Assembly: GCF_014204865.1 (NCBI RefSeq)
Contig: NZ_JACHMG010000001.1
Span: 3,932,501 to 3,996,500, forward strand
From: Amycolatopsis jiangsuensis
Lineage (GTDB): Bacteria; Actinomycetota; Actinomycetes; Mycobacteriales; Pseudonocardiaceae
DNA length: 64,000 bases
Direction of reading: 5' to 3'
Shown: positions 18,104 to 26,177 of the stretch, piece by piece
Numbering within the stretch: position 1 is the stretch's first letter
Layout of the letters: every line of letters begins with the position of its first letter
Notes under the pieces: model-generated
What the model saw: the letters and a program-made list of their open reading frames with translations, nothing else
Databases searched by the model: none
What the model was told of the DNA's origin: nothing
Program-made: the position numbers and the translations under genes

Positions 18104-21100
18104 GGACCGGTCACCTGCCTGCCCTCCGGGCGCAACGGGCAGCAACCGCGCGCCGGGCACCGGTCACAGTCGGCGTTTTCGTGTGCCTGGTAGTCCGGCC
18201 CGACCGCGGCCGCCGCGGCCGAGCGCACCAGCTCCAGCCACTCCCGGCCGCCGTCCTCGTCCAGGGGCGGCTGATCCCGTTGAGTTGCACCGGTTTTGTT
18301 GTTCTGCTTCGCGACGTACACCAGCCGCGCGCCACCAGGGGTCTGTTTGCCCTCGACCGCGCCCAGCAGCACCGCCAGCTGGTACGCCGCCAGCTGCGGA
18401 TGTTTTTCCGCATCCGCCCCGGACACCGGGACTTTGCCGGTTTTGATGTCCACGATCACCGGGCGGCCGTCCTTGTCCAGTTCGACCCGGTCGACCCGGC
18501 CACGCAGCAGCACCCGCACCTGTCCATCGCCCATCGGCAGCTCGACCTCGATGTCCTGCTCGACGCCGGCTTCGATCAGTTCACGCCGGGAAGTCTCCAG
18601 CCAGGTCACGAAGTTGCGCAGCATCTGCTCCACACGGGACCGCTCGCGCCGCGAAAACCACGGCGCACCAGCGTCCACCCGCGCCCAGGCTTCGTCGAGC
18701 GCCGCCTGGATCTGCTCCTCGGTGCTGCCTCCGGCCACCGCTTGGGCCAGCCCGTGCACCAGCGTGCCGGTGATCGCGGCGAGCTGCGCCGGATCACTGC
18801 CGCCGTGCCGCTCGATCAGCCAGCGCAGCGGGCACTTGACCAGGATTTCCACAGTGGACGGTGAGATCCGCATGAGGTCACCCGGACCGTGCACAGGGTC
18901 CTCAGTGGACGGACCGAGCAGTCCGTACCAGGTGTCGGGATGAGCCCCGGGTACGCCGGCGGCGGCCAGCCGGGCGAGCTGGCGGGCCGCACGGGCGCGC
19001 CGCTGCGGTTCGGTCCGGTCGTCGCACACGACCTCGCGCAGTTCACCGACCAGTTCGGCCAGCACCAGGGAACGACCGGGCGGTTTCATCCGCGAATCGA
19101 GCGCACCGTCGTCGGCGCCGTTCTCCTCGAGATCGTCCAGGAACCGCGACGGCTGCTCATCCTCCCCGGCCACCGCGGTGACCAGCAGCGTGCGGCTCGC
19201 CCTGCTCGCGGCGAGGTAGAACAGCCGCCGTTCCTCGGCGAGGATCGGCGCGATGGCCGACACCTTGTCGTGTTCGTCCACTCCGGACAGCAGGTCGACC
19301 AGCCGCTCCACGCCCAGCAGCGAACCACGCAGCCGCAGATCCGGCCACGCTCCTTCCTGGACTCCGGCAACGGCCACCACTGTCCATTCGCGACCCGCGG
19401 CTGCATGTGCGGTGAGCAGCGAAACGCCCACACCGGGGGCAGCTGCGGGCGCGAGTGTGTCGCCAGCGATGTTCTGCGACGACAGGTAATCCGCGAACGC
19501 CGCGACGCTCGCCTTGGGCAGCCGGTCCGCATAACGACCGGCCGCGTCGAACAAGGCCACCACAGCGTCGAGATCGCGGTCCGCCTGCGTTCCGAGTGAG
19601 CCGCCACGTTCGATGAGCCGCAGCAGCCGGTCCTGCAGTCCGCTGGCCTGCCACAGCTCCCACAGCACTTGCTCGACGCCTTCGCCGCGGCGCACCGCCT
19701 GGTTCGTAACACTCAGCAGCTTGCCGACGCGGCGGACCGGGGTGGCTTCGACGTCCGCGAGCCCGGCCAGGATGTCGCCGCCACGCAAGGCTTCGATCAC
19801 CAGCTCGTCGCTGGATCGCTGGCCGCCACCGGCCAGCTCCAGCCGGCGCAGACCGCGGCGCAACCGGCGCAGCGCGAGCGGATCGGCCCCGCCGAGCGCC
19901 GAGGAGAGCAGCATTTCCGCGAGGTCGACGTCGAGCAGCTCCGGTTCGGCGGCCACCCGCAGCACCGCGAGCAACGGCCGTACCGCGGAGTGCTTGGCCA
20001 GCGGGAGCTCTTCCGTCGCCGAGCCGATCGGCACCCCGGCGGCCCGCAACGCCCGCTGCAGGACCAGGAAAGTCCGTGCCGGAGAACGGACCAGCACCGC
20101 CATCTCCGACCACGCGACCCCGTCGACCAGGTGCGCGCGACGCAGCTGGTCGGCGATCCAGCTCGCCTCCGCGGCCGGGGTCGGCATCAACCGGACCCGC
20201 ACCTTCCCTCCGCGTTTTTCTTGCGGAGTCACGAGTTTGCGATGCGCGGAGGCGCCGGGCAGGGTGGCGCCGAGCCTCGTCACCGCCGTCCGCAGGGCCG
20301 GTGCGAGCCGATGCGAGGTGGTCAGCACCACGGTGCGGTCGCCGTCGCTGTCCGCATCGGCGAACAGCCGGGGATCGGCCCCGCGAAACGAAAACACCGA
20401 CTGGTCCGGGTCGCCCGCCACGACGAACTCGGCCGCGGTGTGCCCGATCGTGCGGATCAGCTGGATCTGCAACGGATCGAGGTGGTGCGCGTCGTCCACG
20501 AAAAGGTGCCGCACCCGGCCGCGTTCACGGTCCCGCAGCTCCTCGTCGTCCTCCAGCGCGAGCAACGCCGAGGTCACCAGCTCGGCGGCGTCGAGCGCCG
20601 GCGCGCCCCGCTGTCCCAGCGCCGCGCCCTGCAGCTGGGTGACCTCCTCGTACTGCGCCCAGAACTGCCCGGCCGCGATCCACTCCTCACGGTCGTGCCG
20701 ACGTCCCAGCTCGGCCAGGTCCTCGGGTCCGAGCCCACGCTCGGCCGCACGCATCAGCAGGTCACGCAGCTCCTCGGCGAACCCGGGCACGGTGAGCGCC
20801 GGGCGAAGCTGCTCGGGCCAGCCGGGTGCGCCGACCTCCAGATCGCCCTCGAGCAGCTCACGCACGACGACGTCCTGTTCGGCGCCGGCGAGCAGCCGCG
20901 GCGGGGGCAGCTCCTCGGCCCGAGCTTCGAGCCGTAGCAACGAAAAGGCGTACGAATGCACTGTGCGCACGAGTGGTTCGCTCACCGTGCGCGGCAGGGT
21001 CGACCGCGATCCGGCGTCCGAGGTGAGGCGCCGGGTGATGTCGGCACGGAGCGCGTCGGCGGCCTTGCGCGACGTGGTGAGCACCAGCACGCTCTCCGGG

Positions 21101-21303
21101 TCCGCGCCCTCGGCGATCCGGCGGGCTGCGGCGGAGGCGAGCAGCGCCGTCTTGCCGGTTCCCGGTCCGCCGAGGACCCGGCAGAAGCCGGCGGCGCCGG
21201 AGAGCACCCGGCGCGCGCCGTCGTCCCAGGTGAATGTGGGCGCAGCGGCCACCGGCGGGCGCACCAGCCGCGCCTGCCCGTTCCCTGCCCTCCGCGCGTG
21301 CAC
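18100..21303 (-). CDS. adnA: AdnA-type ATP-dependent helicase-nuclease subunit
   Basis: The protein has about 1067 residues. The N-terminal UvrD-like motor has Walker A LGGPGTGKTALL near residue 47 and the Walker B region HLFVDDAHHLDP. The C-terminal RecB nuclease has VIVDIKTGKVP and HPQLAAYQLA. Cysteines in LVKCPLRWLIERH and the terminal CDRCPARGCC are placed as in AddB/AdnA 4Fe-4S clusters that brace the nuclease. Its partner is AdnB. The start is uncertain: GTG 21303 gives a normal N-terminus, while GTG 21351 is also open. A repeated palindrome sits just upstream, in the region shared with the divergent alkyltransferase-like gene. Confidence 0.92.
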   Translation of the reverse strand: MHARRAGNGQARLVRPPVAAAPTFTWDDGARRVLSGAAGFCRVLGGPGTGKTALLASAAARRIAEGADPESVLVLTTSRKAADALRADITRRLTSDAGSRSTLPRTVSEPLVRTVHSYAFSLLRLEARAEELPPPRLLAGAEQDVVVRELLEGDLEVGAPGWPEQLRPALTVPGFAEELRDLLMRAAERGLGPEDLAELGRRHDREEWIAAGQFWAQYEEVTQLQGAALGQRGAPALDAAELVTSALLALEDDEELRDRERGRVRHLFVDDAHHLDPLQIQLIRTIGHTAAEFVVAGDPDQSVFSFRGADPRLFADADSDGDRTVVLTTSHRLAPALRTAVTRLGATLPGASAHRKLVTPQEKRGGKVRVRLMPTPAAEASWIADQLRRAHLVDGVAWSEMAVLVRSPARTFLVLQRALRAAGVPIGSATEELPLAKHSAVRPLLAVLRVAAEPELLDVDLAEMLLSSALGGADPLALRRLRRGLRRLELAGGGQRSSDELVIEALRGGDILAGLADVEATPVRRVGKLLSVTNQAVRRGEGVEQVLWELWQASGLQDRLLRLIERGGSLGTQADRDLDAVVALFDAAGRYADRLPKASVAAFADYLSSQNIAGDTLAPAAAPGVGVSLLTAHAAAGREWTVVAVAGVQEGAWPDLRLRGSLLGVERLVDLLSGVDEHDKVSAIAPILAEERRLFYLAASRASRTLLVTAVAGEDEQPSRFLDDLEENGADDGALDSRMKPPGRSLVLAELVGELREVVCDDRTEPQRRARAARQLARLAAAGVPGAHPDTWYGLLGPSTEDPVHGPGDLMRISPSTVEILVKCPLRWLIERHGGSDPAQLAAITGTLVHGLAQAVAGGSTEEQIQAALDEAWARVDAGAPWFSRRERSRVEQMLRNFVTWLETSRRELIEAGVEQDIEVELPMGDGQVRVLLRGRVDRVELDKDGRPVIVDIKTGKVPVSGADAEKHPQLAAYQLAVLLGAVEGKQTPGGARLVYVAKQNNKTGATQRDQPPLDEDGGREWLELVRSAAAAAVGPDYQAHENADCDRCPARGCCPLRPEGRQVTGP

Positions 21304-21355
21304 ATCAGCGATGGAACCACGTCCACTCCCCCAGGTGGCGCACCGGCACACCCCT

Positions 21356-21396
21356 CGTGAGTGGCAACGCCGGCGAGAACGGCCTCGACACTCACG
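21356..21396. repeat. Long intergenic palindrome, copy 2
   Basis: The arms CGTGAGTG (21356-21363) and CACTCACG (21389-21396) enclose GCCG (21369-21372) and CGGC (21380-21383). The left half and centre are nearly identical to the element at 1810-1861, including the shared core GCCGGCGAGAAC. A TACGCT hexamer follows at 21402-21407, seven bases before the ATG at 21414. That is -10 spacing for a leaderless transcript. As with copy 1, it lies between two divergent genes. Confidence 0.65.
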
Positions 21397-21413
21397 CGCC
21401 CTACGCTGCTGGC

Positions 21414-21740
21414 ATGGACGACGAACTGCACGAGCGGATACGCACGGTGATTACGGGCGTACCCGTGGGGACTGTCGCGACGTACGGCGACATCGCGGCA
21501 CTCAGCGGCGCCCCGTCCCCGCGACTGGTGGGACGCGTGCTTTCCGAGGACGGGCACGATCTGCCGTGGCACCGGATCCTCCGGGCGAACGGGACCCCCG
21601 CGCCGCACCTGGCGCACGAGCAGCTCGAACGACTGCGGGCGGAAGGCGTGCTGGCCGACGGGCAACGGGTGAATCTGCGGAAGTATCGTTGGCAGACGAC
21701 GCCGGGCGATGTCCGGGATGGCCCCGCGGCACTGTTTTAG
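21414..21740 (+). CDS. Alkyltransferase-like (ATL) protein, MGMT family
   Basis: The protein has 108 residues and consists of the C-terminal DNA-binding fold of O6-alkylguanine-DNA alkyltransferases. The methyl-acceptor motif PCHR is replaced by PWHR at residues 51-54, in LPWHRILRANG. That marks an ATL protein, which binds O6-alkylguanine and recruits nucleotide excision repair instead of removing the alkyl group itself. The helix-turn-helix segment GTVATYGDIAALSG is present. Rv3204 of M. tuberculosis occupies the matching place beside adnAB. Its stop codon lies inside the iron box of the next gene. Confidence 0.88.
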   Translation: MDDELHERIRTVITGVPVGTVATYGDIAALSGAPSPRLVGRVLSEDGHDLPWHRILRANGTPAPHLAHEQLERLRAEGVLADGQRVNLRKYRWQTTPGDVRDGPAALF

Positions 21741-21755
21741 GTTAGCCTGACCTAA
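21737..21755 (+). promoter_or_regulatory. IdeR/DtxR-type iron box
   Basis: TTAGGTTAGCCTGACCTAA matches the known IdeR/DtxR 19-bp palindromic consensus at nearly every position. It covers the stop codon of the ATL gene and the first base of the ATG of the siderophore-interacting protein. TAGCCT at 21743-21748 fits a -10 hexamer, with transcription starting at or next to the ATG. Iron-loaded IdeR bound here would block a leaderless transcript. Confidence 0.9.
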
Positions 21756-22582
21756 TGGGTACGCTGAACTACCACCACGGCCGGGTCACCGCGGTGCGCC
21801 GGGTGACGCCGAACATGGCTCGCATCACCTTCGACTGCCCGAGCCTCGCGGCCGCAGGCCCGGCCGCGCCGGACGCGTACATGAAGATCTTCTTCCCGCT
21901 CGCCGGTCAGGTGCGCCCGCAGCTGCCCCCGCCGGCGGCGGACGGAGCCGGGGTGCAGTCGTGGTACCGCACTTATCTGGCGATGCCGGACGAGATCCGG
22001 CCGCACATGCGTACCTACACCGTCCGCGCCGCGCGCCCGGGAAGCGGTGAGGTAGACGTGGACTTCGTGCTGCACTCGGAGAGCGGAGGCCCGGCGTCGA
22101 CGTGGGCCGAGCAGGCGGAGGTGGGTTCGCAGGTCGCCTTCGTCGGCCCGCACGGTCTGTACGAGGTTCCGGACGGCACCGGCTGGCAACTGCTGGTCGG
22201 CGACGAGACGGCGCTGCCCGCGATCGGCGCGATCCTCGAAGCCCTGCCCAGCTCGGCGCGCGCCACTGTGTACGTGGAAGTTCCGGACGGTGCCGAACGA
22301 CAGACCTTCGAGACGAAGGCTGCGGTGGAGCTGCACTGGGTGGTCCGCGGAGCACACCGGCACGGCGAAGCCCTACTGGACGCACTCCACGCTGCCGACC
22401 TACCCGGCGGCGCCCCGTACGCATGGGTGTCCGGCGAAGCAGGCGTCGTCAAGCTGGTGCGCCGACACCTGGTGCGCGAAAGGGGCTTCGACAAAACCTC
22501 GATCTGCTTCACCGGCTACTGGCGCCAGGGCATGAGCGAAGACGCCGTCGGCCGGGAGCGGGTCGCCTCCACCGCTTCGTGA
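21755..22582 (+). CDS. Siderophore-interacting protein (NAD(P)H-dependent ferric-siderophore reductase)
   Basis: The protein has 275 residues of the ferredoxin-reductase-like SIP family. It uses FAD and NAD(P)H to reduce ferric siderophores in the cytoplasm and release iron. RTYTVR at residues 86-91 is the FAD-binding motif. GDETALPAIGAILEALP (149-165) is the family's nucleotide-domain signature, and the C-terminus has the usual GYWRQGMSEDA. The ATG at 21755 begins at the last base of an iron box, so it should be repressed by IdeR when iron is plentiful and made from a leaderless mRNA. No siderophore biosynthesis or uptake gene is adjacent. Confidence 0.93.
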   Translation: MGTLNYHHGRVTAVRRVTPNMARITFDCPSLAAAGPAAPDAYMKIFFPLAGQVRPQLPPPAADGAGVQSWYRTYLAMPDEIRPHMRTYTVRAARPGSGEVDVDFVLHSESGGPASTWAEQAEVGSQVAFVGPHGLYEVPDGTGWQLLVGDETALPAIGAILEALPSSARATVYVEVPDGAERQTFETKAAVELHWVVRGAHRHGEALLDALHAADLPGGAPYAWVSGEAGVVKLVRRHLVRERGFDKTSICFTGYWRQGMSEDAVGRERVASTAS

Positions 22583-22598
22583 ACCTGACGGCCCGGTC

Positions 22599-22694
22599 GC
22601 ATCGCCGGTCCGGCCGCATCGCCGGTCCGGCCGCATCGCCGGTGCGGTCGGATCACTGGCCCGGTCGCATCGCTAGTTCCGGCCGCACCGCTAG
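22599..22694. repeat. 17-bp degenerate tandem repeat
   Basis: About 5.5 head-to-tail copies of a 17-bp unit GCATCGCCGGTCCGGCC. Units at 22599-22615 and 22616-22632 are identical. Later units (22633, 22650, 22667, 22685) diverge. The array fills the gap after the siderophore-interacting gene and ends exactly where the insertion sequence begins. There are no spacers, so it is not CRISPR. Confidence 0.8.
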
Positions 22695-23683
22695 ATGAGT
22701 GATTCCGTGAAGGTCGTGTGAAGTGGCCCCGAGTGTGGGCATGAGTGGAGGGTGCTCATGATCATTTTGTGAAGAACGACCTGAACACCCTCCTGACGGC
22801 ACTGTACGTGCTCGTCGATGACCATGTGGTGCTGCCCCGGACCGGCCGGGGACGGCGCCCACTACTCACGGACAGTGAGTTGATCACGCTGGCCACTGCC
22901 CAAGTGTTGCTGCGGTATGACTCCGAGCGCCGATGGATTCGCCATCTTCATGCCGACTCCCGGTGGCGTGAATGGTTTGCTCATCTTCCTGGGCAGTCCG
23001 GCTACCACAAGCGGTTAAAGGCATCAGAACCGTTGCTGCGCAAGACCATCCTGGCCCTTTCCCTGTGCTGTCCGTCCTGGTTTGACGACATGTGGATCAC
23101 CGATGCCACCCCGGTGCCGTGCGGGATGTCCCGGGAAACCGTGAAGCGCTCCGACCTGGCCGGCCACGCCAGTTACGGCTACTGTGCGTCACACTCTCGG
23201 TGGTATTGGGGGCTCAAGCTTTACCTCGTCTGCGCCGGCGACGGCATGCCGATCATGTGGTGCCTGGCCAACCCGAAACTCGGCGAACGCGAGGTCTTGG
23301 CCGCCCTGCTCGAGCACAACCACCACCTCGTTCGTGACGGCCAGACCCTGTTGGCGGACAAGGGTTTCGCCGGCAAGGAATTCAAGAAGCTGACCGCGGC
23401 GATGGGGCTGGAGTTGCTGCGCCCGGACCGCAAGGACGAGACCTACCGCAACGGCAACCTCGGCGGTGTCCGTCAACGGATCGAGTCGGTCAACCAGACC
23501 CTCAAGGGCCAGCTCGACCTCGAAGCCCACGGCGGACGCACCCCCGCCGGAGTGTTCACCCGCGTCGCCCAACGCCTGCTGGCCATGGCCGCCGGCATCT
23601 GGCACAACTGGAACACCGGCCTGACCAGCAAACGATCACTCATCGCCTACGACCACTAACACTAACTTCACGGAATCAGCCGT
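22695..23683 (+). mobile_element. IS982-like insertion sequence, 989 bp
   Basis: Imperfect terminal inverted repeats flank one transposase gene. The perfect 13-base cores TGATTCCGTGAAG (22700-22712) and CTTCACGGAATCA (23666-23678) extend outward to A at 22695 and T at 23683 with mismatches. CTAG stands directly outside both ends (22691-22694 and 23684-23687) and may be the target duplication. The boundaries are inferred from these features. The length fits the IS982 family. Confidence 0.8.
22769..23659 (+). CDS. IS982 family transposase
   Basis: This is a 296-residue DDE transposase, apparently complete. The N-terminal part has LLTDSELITLATAQVLL and LPGQSGYHKRL, typical of IS982. The catalytic acidic residues are likely Asp of WITDATPVPCG, Asp of LLADKGFAGKEF and Glu of RQRIESVNQTLKGQ. 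The KRSDLAGHASYGYCASHSRW segment is strongly conserved in actinobacterial IS982 members. The start is GTG 22769 (VKNDLNTLL); a GTG at 22745 is also open. Codon use is less GC-biased than in the neighbours and includes a TTA codon, in line with recent arrival. Both ends and the frame look intact, so it may still be mobile. Confidence 0.9.
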   Translation: MKNDLNTLLTALYVLVDDHVVLPRTGRGRRPLLTDSELITLATAQVLLRYDSERRWIRHLHADSRWREWFAHLPGQSGYHKRLKASEPLLRKTILALSLCCPSWFDDMWITDATPVPCGMSRETVKRSDLAGHASYGYCASHSRWYWGLKLYLVCAGDGMPIMWCLANPKLGEREVLAALLEHNHHLVRDGQTLLADKGFAGKEFKKLTAAMGLELLRPDRKDETYRNGNLGGVRQRIESVNQTLKGQLDLEAHGGRTPAGVFTRVAQRLLAMAAGIWHNWNTGLTSKRSLIAYDH

Positions 23684-23690
23684 CTAGCCC

Positions 23691-23737
23691 GTGAAGGCCT
23701 CCTTGACAGCATGAAGTTCCTTCAAGACGTCCTTCAC
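23691..23737 (-). terminator. Hairpin at the end of the uroporphyrinogen-III synthase gene
   Basis: GTGAAGG (23691-23697) pairs with CCTTCAC (23731-23737). A second stem CTTGA/TCAAG lies inside, around an internal mismatch. It covers the stop codon of the minus-strand gene that ends at 23734. It resembles the GTGAAGG hairpin at 57455. There is no T-run, so a terminator role is tentative. Confidence 0.45.
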
Positions 23738-24546
23738 CCACCACCCAAGTCGGACACCAGCAACTTCACCAACGCACCAAGCCGCTGCCGCTCAGGCTGA
23801 ACCGTCCGAATCCCCGCAGCCTCCAGCGGCGCCGCCGTCACCGGGCCGACGCAGGCGCAAACGGTTGCCCCATCACGCAGCGCCGCGCGCAGCTCGGCGC
23901 CACGGCCGGACTCGGCCGCGAGCGTCAGGAAGTTGGTCGCTGCCGGGGCGCTCGTGAAGACCAGCGCCTCCAGCTCACCCGAAAGCACGTCGTCGATCAG
24001 GGAAAACACTGGCGCGGTGTTCGGCGGCGAGTGCCAGCGGTAGGGCTGCACCGAGACCACCGACGCACCCGCCGCGGCCAGCGGGTCGAGGAATTCCGGC
24101 AGCGTCGTGCCGTGCAGCTGCACTGCGACGCGGGCGCCGGCCACGCCTGCCGTCGTGAGGGCGCCGAACAACTCCTCGTTGCTTTCCCCGGGCGCCGAGT
24201 ACTCTTCGCGCAGTCCGGCACCGCGCAACGCGCCCACGGCCTTCGGGCCACGCGCGAAGATGCGCGACGCGGACAGCGCGTGCAGCAACTCGTCCTTGCG
24301 GCCCCAGCCTTCCGCGGCGTCCAGCCAGCCGCGGAACCCCGCGCCAGTGGTGACCGCCGTGAAGCCGACCCGTTCCGCCAGGACGTCCTCGGTGCCGCGA
24401 CGCAGCTGCGGATCGCCGTCGAGCGCCACGATGGTGATGGTCGGCGCGTGCCGCACCTGCGCGCCGTAGCGGACCAGGGCGCCGATCAGGTCGTCCGCGC
24501 GACGCTCGGCCGTGACGCCGATCCGCACGCCGTCCAGTTCACCCAT
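23734..24546 (-). CDS. Uroporphyrinogen-III synthase (HemD-like)
   Basis: The protein has 270 residues with the two-lobed HemD fold signature: ELDGVRIGVTAERRADDLIGALVRYGAQV at the N-terminus, FTSAPAATNFLTLA in the second lobe and CVGPVTAAPLEAAGI near the end. The enzyme closes hydroxymethylbilane to uroporphyrinogen III for haem, sirohaem or cobalamin. No other tetrapyrrole gene is adjacent. A second HemD-domain protein with an added DNA-binding domain is encoded at 37494-38621, so this copy may be an enzyme or a regulator derived from one. The start ATG overlaps the end of the WYL regulator by eight bases, showing co-transcription. Confidence 0.85.
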   Translation of the reverse strand: MGELDGVRIGVTAERRADDLIGALVRYGAQVRHAPTITIVALDGDPQLRRGTEDVLAERVGFTAVTTGAGFRGWLDAAEGWGRKDELLHALSASRIFARGPKAVGALRGAGLREEYSAPGESNEELFGALTTAGVAGARVAVQLHGTTLPEFLDPLAAAGASVVSVQPYRWHSPPNTAPVFSLIDDVLSGELEALVFTSAPAATNFLTLAAESGRGAELRAALRDGATVCACVGPVTAAPLEAAGIRTVQPERQRLGALVKLLVSDLGGG

Positions 24547-25516
24547 GGATCCTGCCCATCTCCTCGATCGCGCCGGCCACTTCCGCCCGCAGCTGCGCGG
24601 GGGCGAGCACCTCCAGGTGCGGGCCGAAACGCAGCAGCTCGCCGATCGCCGGCTCGCCCGGCTCCACCGGCAGCCCGATGGTGAGCCAGCCCTCGGCGTC
24701 CGGCTCGGCACCGGCGTCAAGCGCCTCGCGCAGTGCCCGGGCACCCACGCTGCCCGCGTAGAACGGTACGAGAGCCTGCGCGCGCGGGGACAGCCGCACC
24801 GTCGCCGTCCGCGGGTACATCCGGCGTTCGAACCGCTCGGACCACTCCTGCCAGTAACGAGCGAGGTCGAAATCCGCCGGTCGCTCGAAGTGCCCGCCCA
24901 GCTCGGTCAGCTCGCGGATGCGGGAGATCCGGTACGTGCGGTCGGCGCCGGCGCAGCGTGCCGCGAGGTACCAGTTGCCCGCCTTGAGGACCAGGCCGAG
25001 CGGTTCGAGAGTGCGTTCGACTTCACTCGGCCCCCACCGCTCGTAACGGACCCGGATCCGGCGCGCGGACCACACCGCGTCGGCGACCGCGGACAGCACC
25101 GGCAGGCTTTCGATACCGCGGTGCCAGCCCGGCACGTCGAGGTGGAACCGCTCGGCGATCCGCCCGGCCCGGCCGCGCAGCTCCGGCGGCAACGCCGCGG
25201 ACAGCTTCAGCTGGGCAGCCGCCAGAACCGTGCCCAGCCCCAGCTCGGCGGCCGCGGACGGCAACCCGGCCAGCGACAGCGACTGCGCCTCCTCCTCGGT
25301 CAGGCCGGTCAGCCGGGTCCGGTATCCGGCCACGAGCTGGTAGCCGCCGTTCCGCCCGCGGTCGGCGTACACCGGCACGCCGGACGCCGACAACGCTTCG
25401 ATGTCGCGGTACACCGTGCGCACCGAGACCTCCAGCTCAGCGGCCAGCTCCTCGGCCGTCATCCGGCCGCGGTTCTGCAACAGCAGAAGCGCGGTGAGAA
25501 GACGGCCGGCACGCAT
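24539..25516 (-). CDS. WYL-domain (YafY-type) transcriptional regulator
   Basis: The protein has 325 residues. A winged helix is at residues 1-60 (AELEVSVRTVYRDIEALSASGVPVYADRG), typical of the HTH_11/DeoR-like N-terminus of WYL regulators. A WYL-fold domain follows; the segment WYLAARCAGADRTYRISRI carries the name-giving tripeptide. A C-terminal extension comes after it. WYL domains are thought to sense nucleic acid or small ligands; the signal here is unknown. It diverges from the DUF3224 gene with only 63 bases between starts, so that gene is the obvious target. The start is ATG 25516. Confidence 0.88.
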   Translation of the reverse strand: MRAGRLLTALLLLQNRGRMTAEELAAELEVSVRTVYRDIEALSASGVPVYADRGRNGGYQLVAGYRTRLTGLTEEEAQSLSLAGLPSAAAELGLGTVLAAAQLKLSAALPPELRGRAGRIAERFHLDVPGWHRGIESLPVLSAVADAVWSARRIRVRYERWGPSEVERTLEPLGLVLKAGNWYLAARCAGADRTYRISRIRELTELGGHFERPADFDLARYWQEWSERFERRMYPRTATVRLSPRAQALVPFYAGSVGARALREALDAGAEPDAEGWLTIGLPVEPGEPAIGELLRFGPHLEVLAPAQLRAEVAGAIEEMGRIHG

Positions 25517-25579
25517 GGTGGCAAGTATGGCTGAAATACCTGACACAAGGTGGCAGGAATGACTGGTGGAGTGACCGGC

Positions 25580-25978
25580 ATGAACACCTTCACCGTGACG
25601 AAGTGGGACGAGCACCTGGCCAGCGGCGTGGAAGGCGGTCCCCGGGTGGCCGCCGTGCACGCGGCGATGGCCTACGACGGCGAGTTCGAGGGCGAGTCGA
25701 TCGGCGACTACCTGCTGTACTACCCGGGCGAGGGCTACGACGGCGGCACCACCACGTCCCCCGGTTTCGAACGCTTCGACGGCACCCTCGACGGCCGCCG
25801 CGGCACCTTCGTGGTCCGGCACGACTGGAGCTTCGACCCGAAAACGGTCCGCTCGGCGTTCACCGTGGTGCCCGGCTCCGGAACCGGCGATCTGACCGGC
25901 CTCACCGGAACCGGCACCGTCCACGGAACGCTCGCCGACGGCACCACCACCTACACCTTCGACCACCGGATCGGCTGA
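25580..25978 (+). CDS. DUF3224 domain-containing protein
   Basis: The protein has 132 residues. It is a single beta-barrel-like DUF3224 domain starting with FTVTKWDEHLASG and including GEFEGESIGDYLLYYPGEGYDGGTTTSPGFERFDGTLDGRRGTF. Function is unknown; family members resemble allene-oxide-cyclase or lipocalin-like barrels. The start ATG 25580 is chosen because GGTGGAG lies about seven bases upstream and the family usually starts near the FTVT motif; ATG 25559 also works. It is divergent from a WYL regulator that probably controls it. Confidence 0.85.
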   Translation: MNTFTVTKWDEHLASGVEGGPRVAAVHAAMAYDGEFEGESIGDYLLYYPGEGYDGGTTTSPGFERFDGTLDGRRGTFVVRHDWSFDPKTVRSAFTVVPGSGTGDLTGLTGTGTVHGTLADGTTTYTFDHRIG

Positions 25979-26177
25979 GCGGCCGGCGGTGGTGGTGCGG
26001 GTGGTGCGCGGAAAACCAGGTGAGCGGCCGGCCATGGTCCTGTCACCATGCGGGTATGCGCACGATCGTCATGGCGAGCCCCGACCCGGGGCCCGTCGGC
26101 GTGCGCTGACACCAGAGCCAGCCCCGGCGGTCGCCGGGGTCGCCTTCTCCGCCGACGGCCGGGCGGAGAGGACCGCG

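Noticed and set aside
21414..21740. True methylguanine-DNA methyltransferase
   Set aside because: The acceptor Cys of PCHR is Trp, which defines alkyltransferase-like proteins.
22599..22694. Short direct repeats that could be read as a CRISPR array
   Set aside because: Units are contiguous, 17 bases, without spacers, and no cas genes are present.
24001..24684. Plus-strand frame across the uroporphyrinogen-III synthase gene
   Set aside because: It is antisense to a clear HemD-like protein and has no domain of its own.
26056..26109. Small 17-codon frame before the MetRS pseudogene
   Set aside because: No ribosome site and no similarity to known small proteins or leader peptides that I can recognise.
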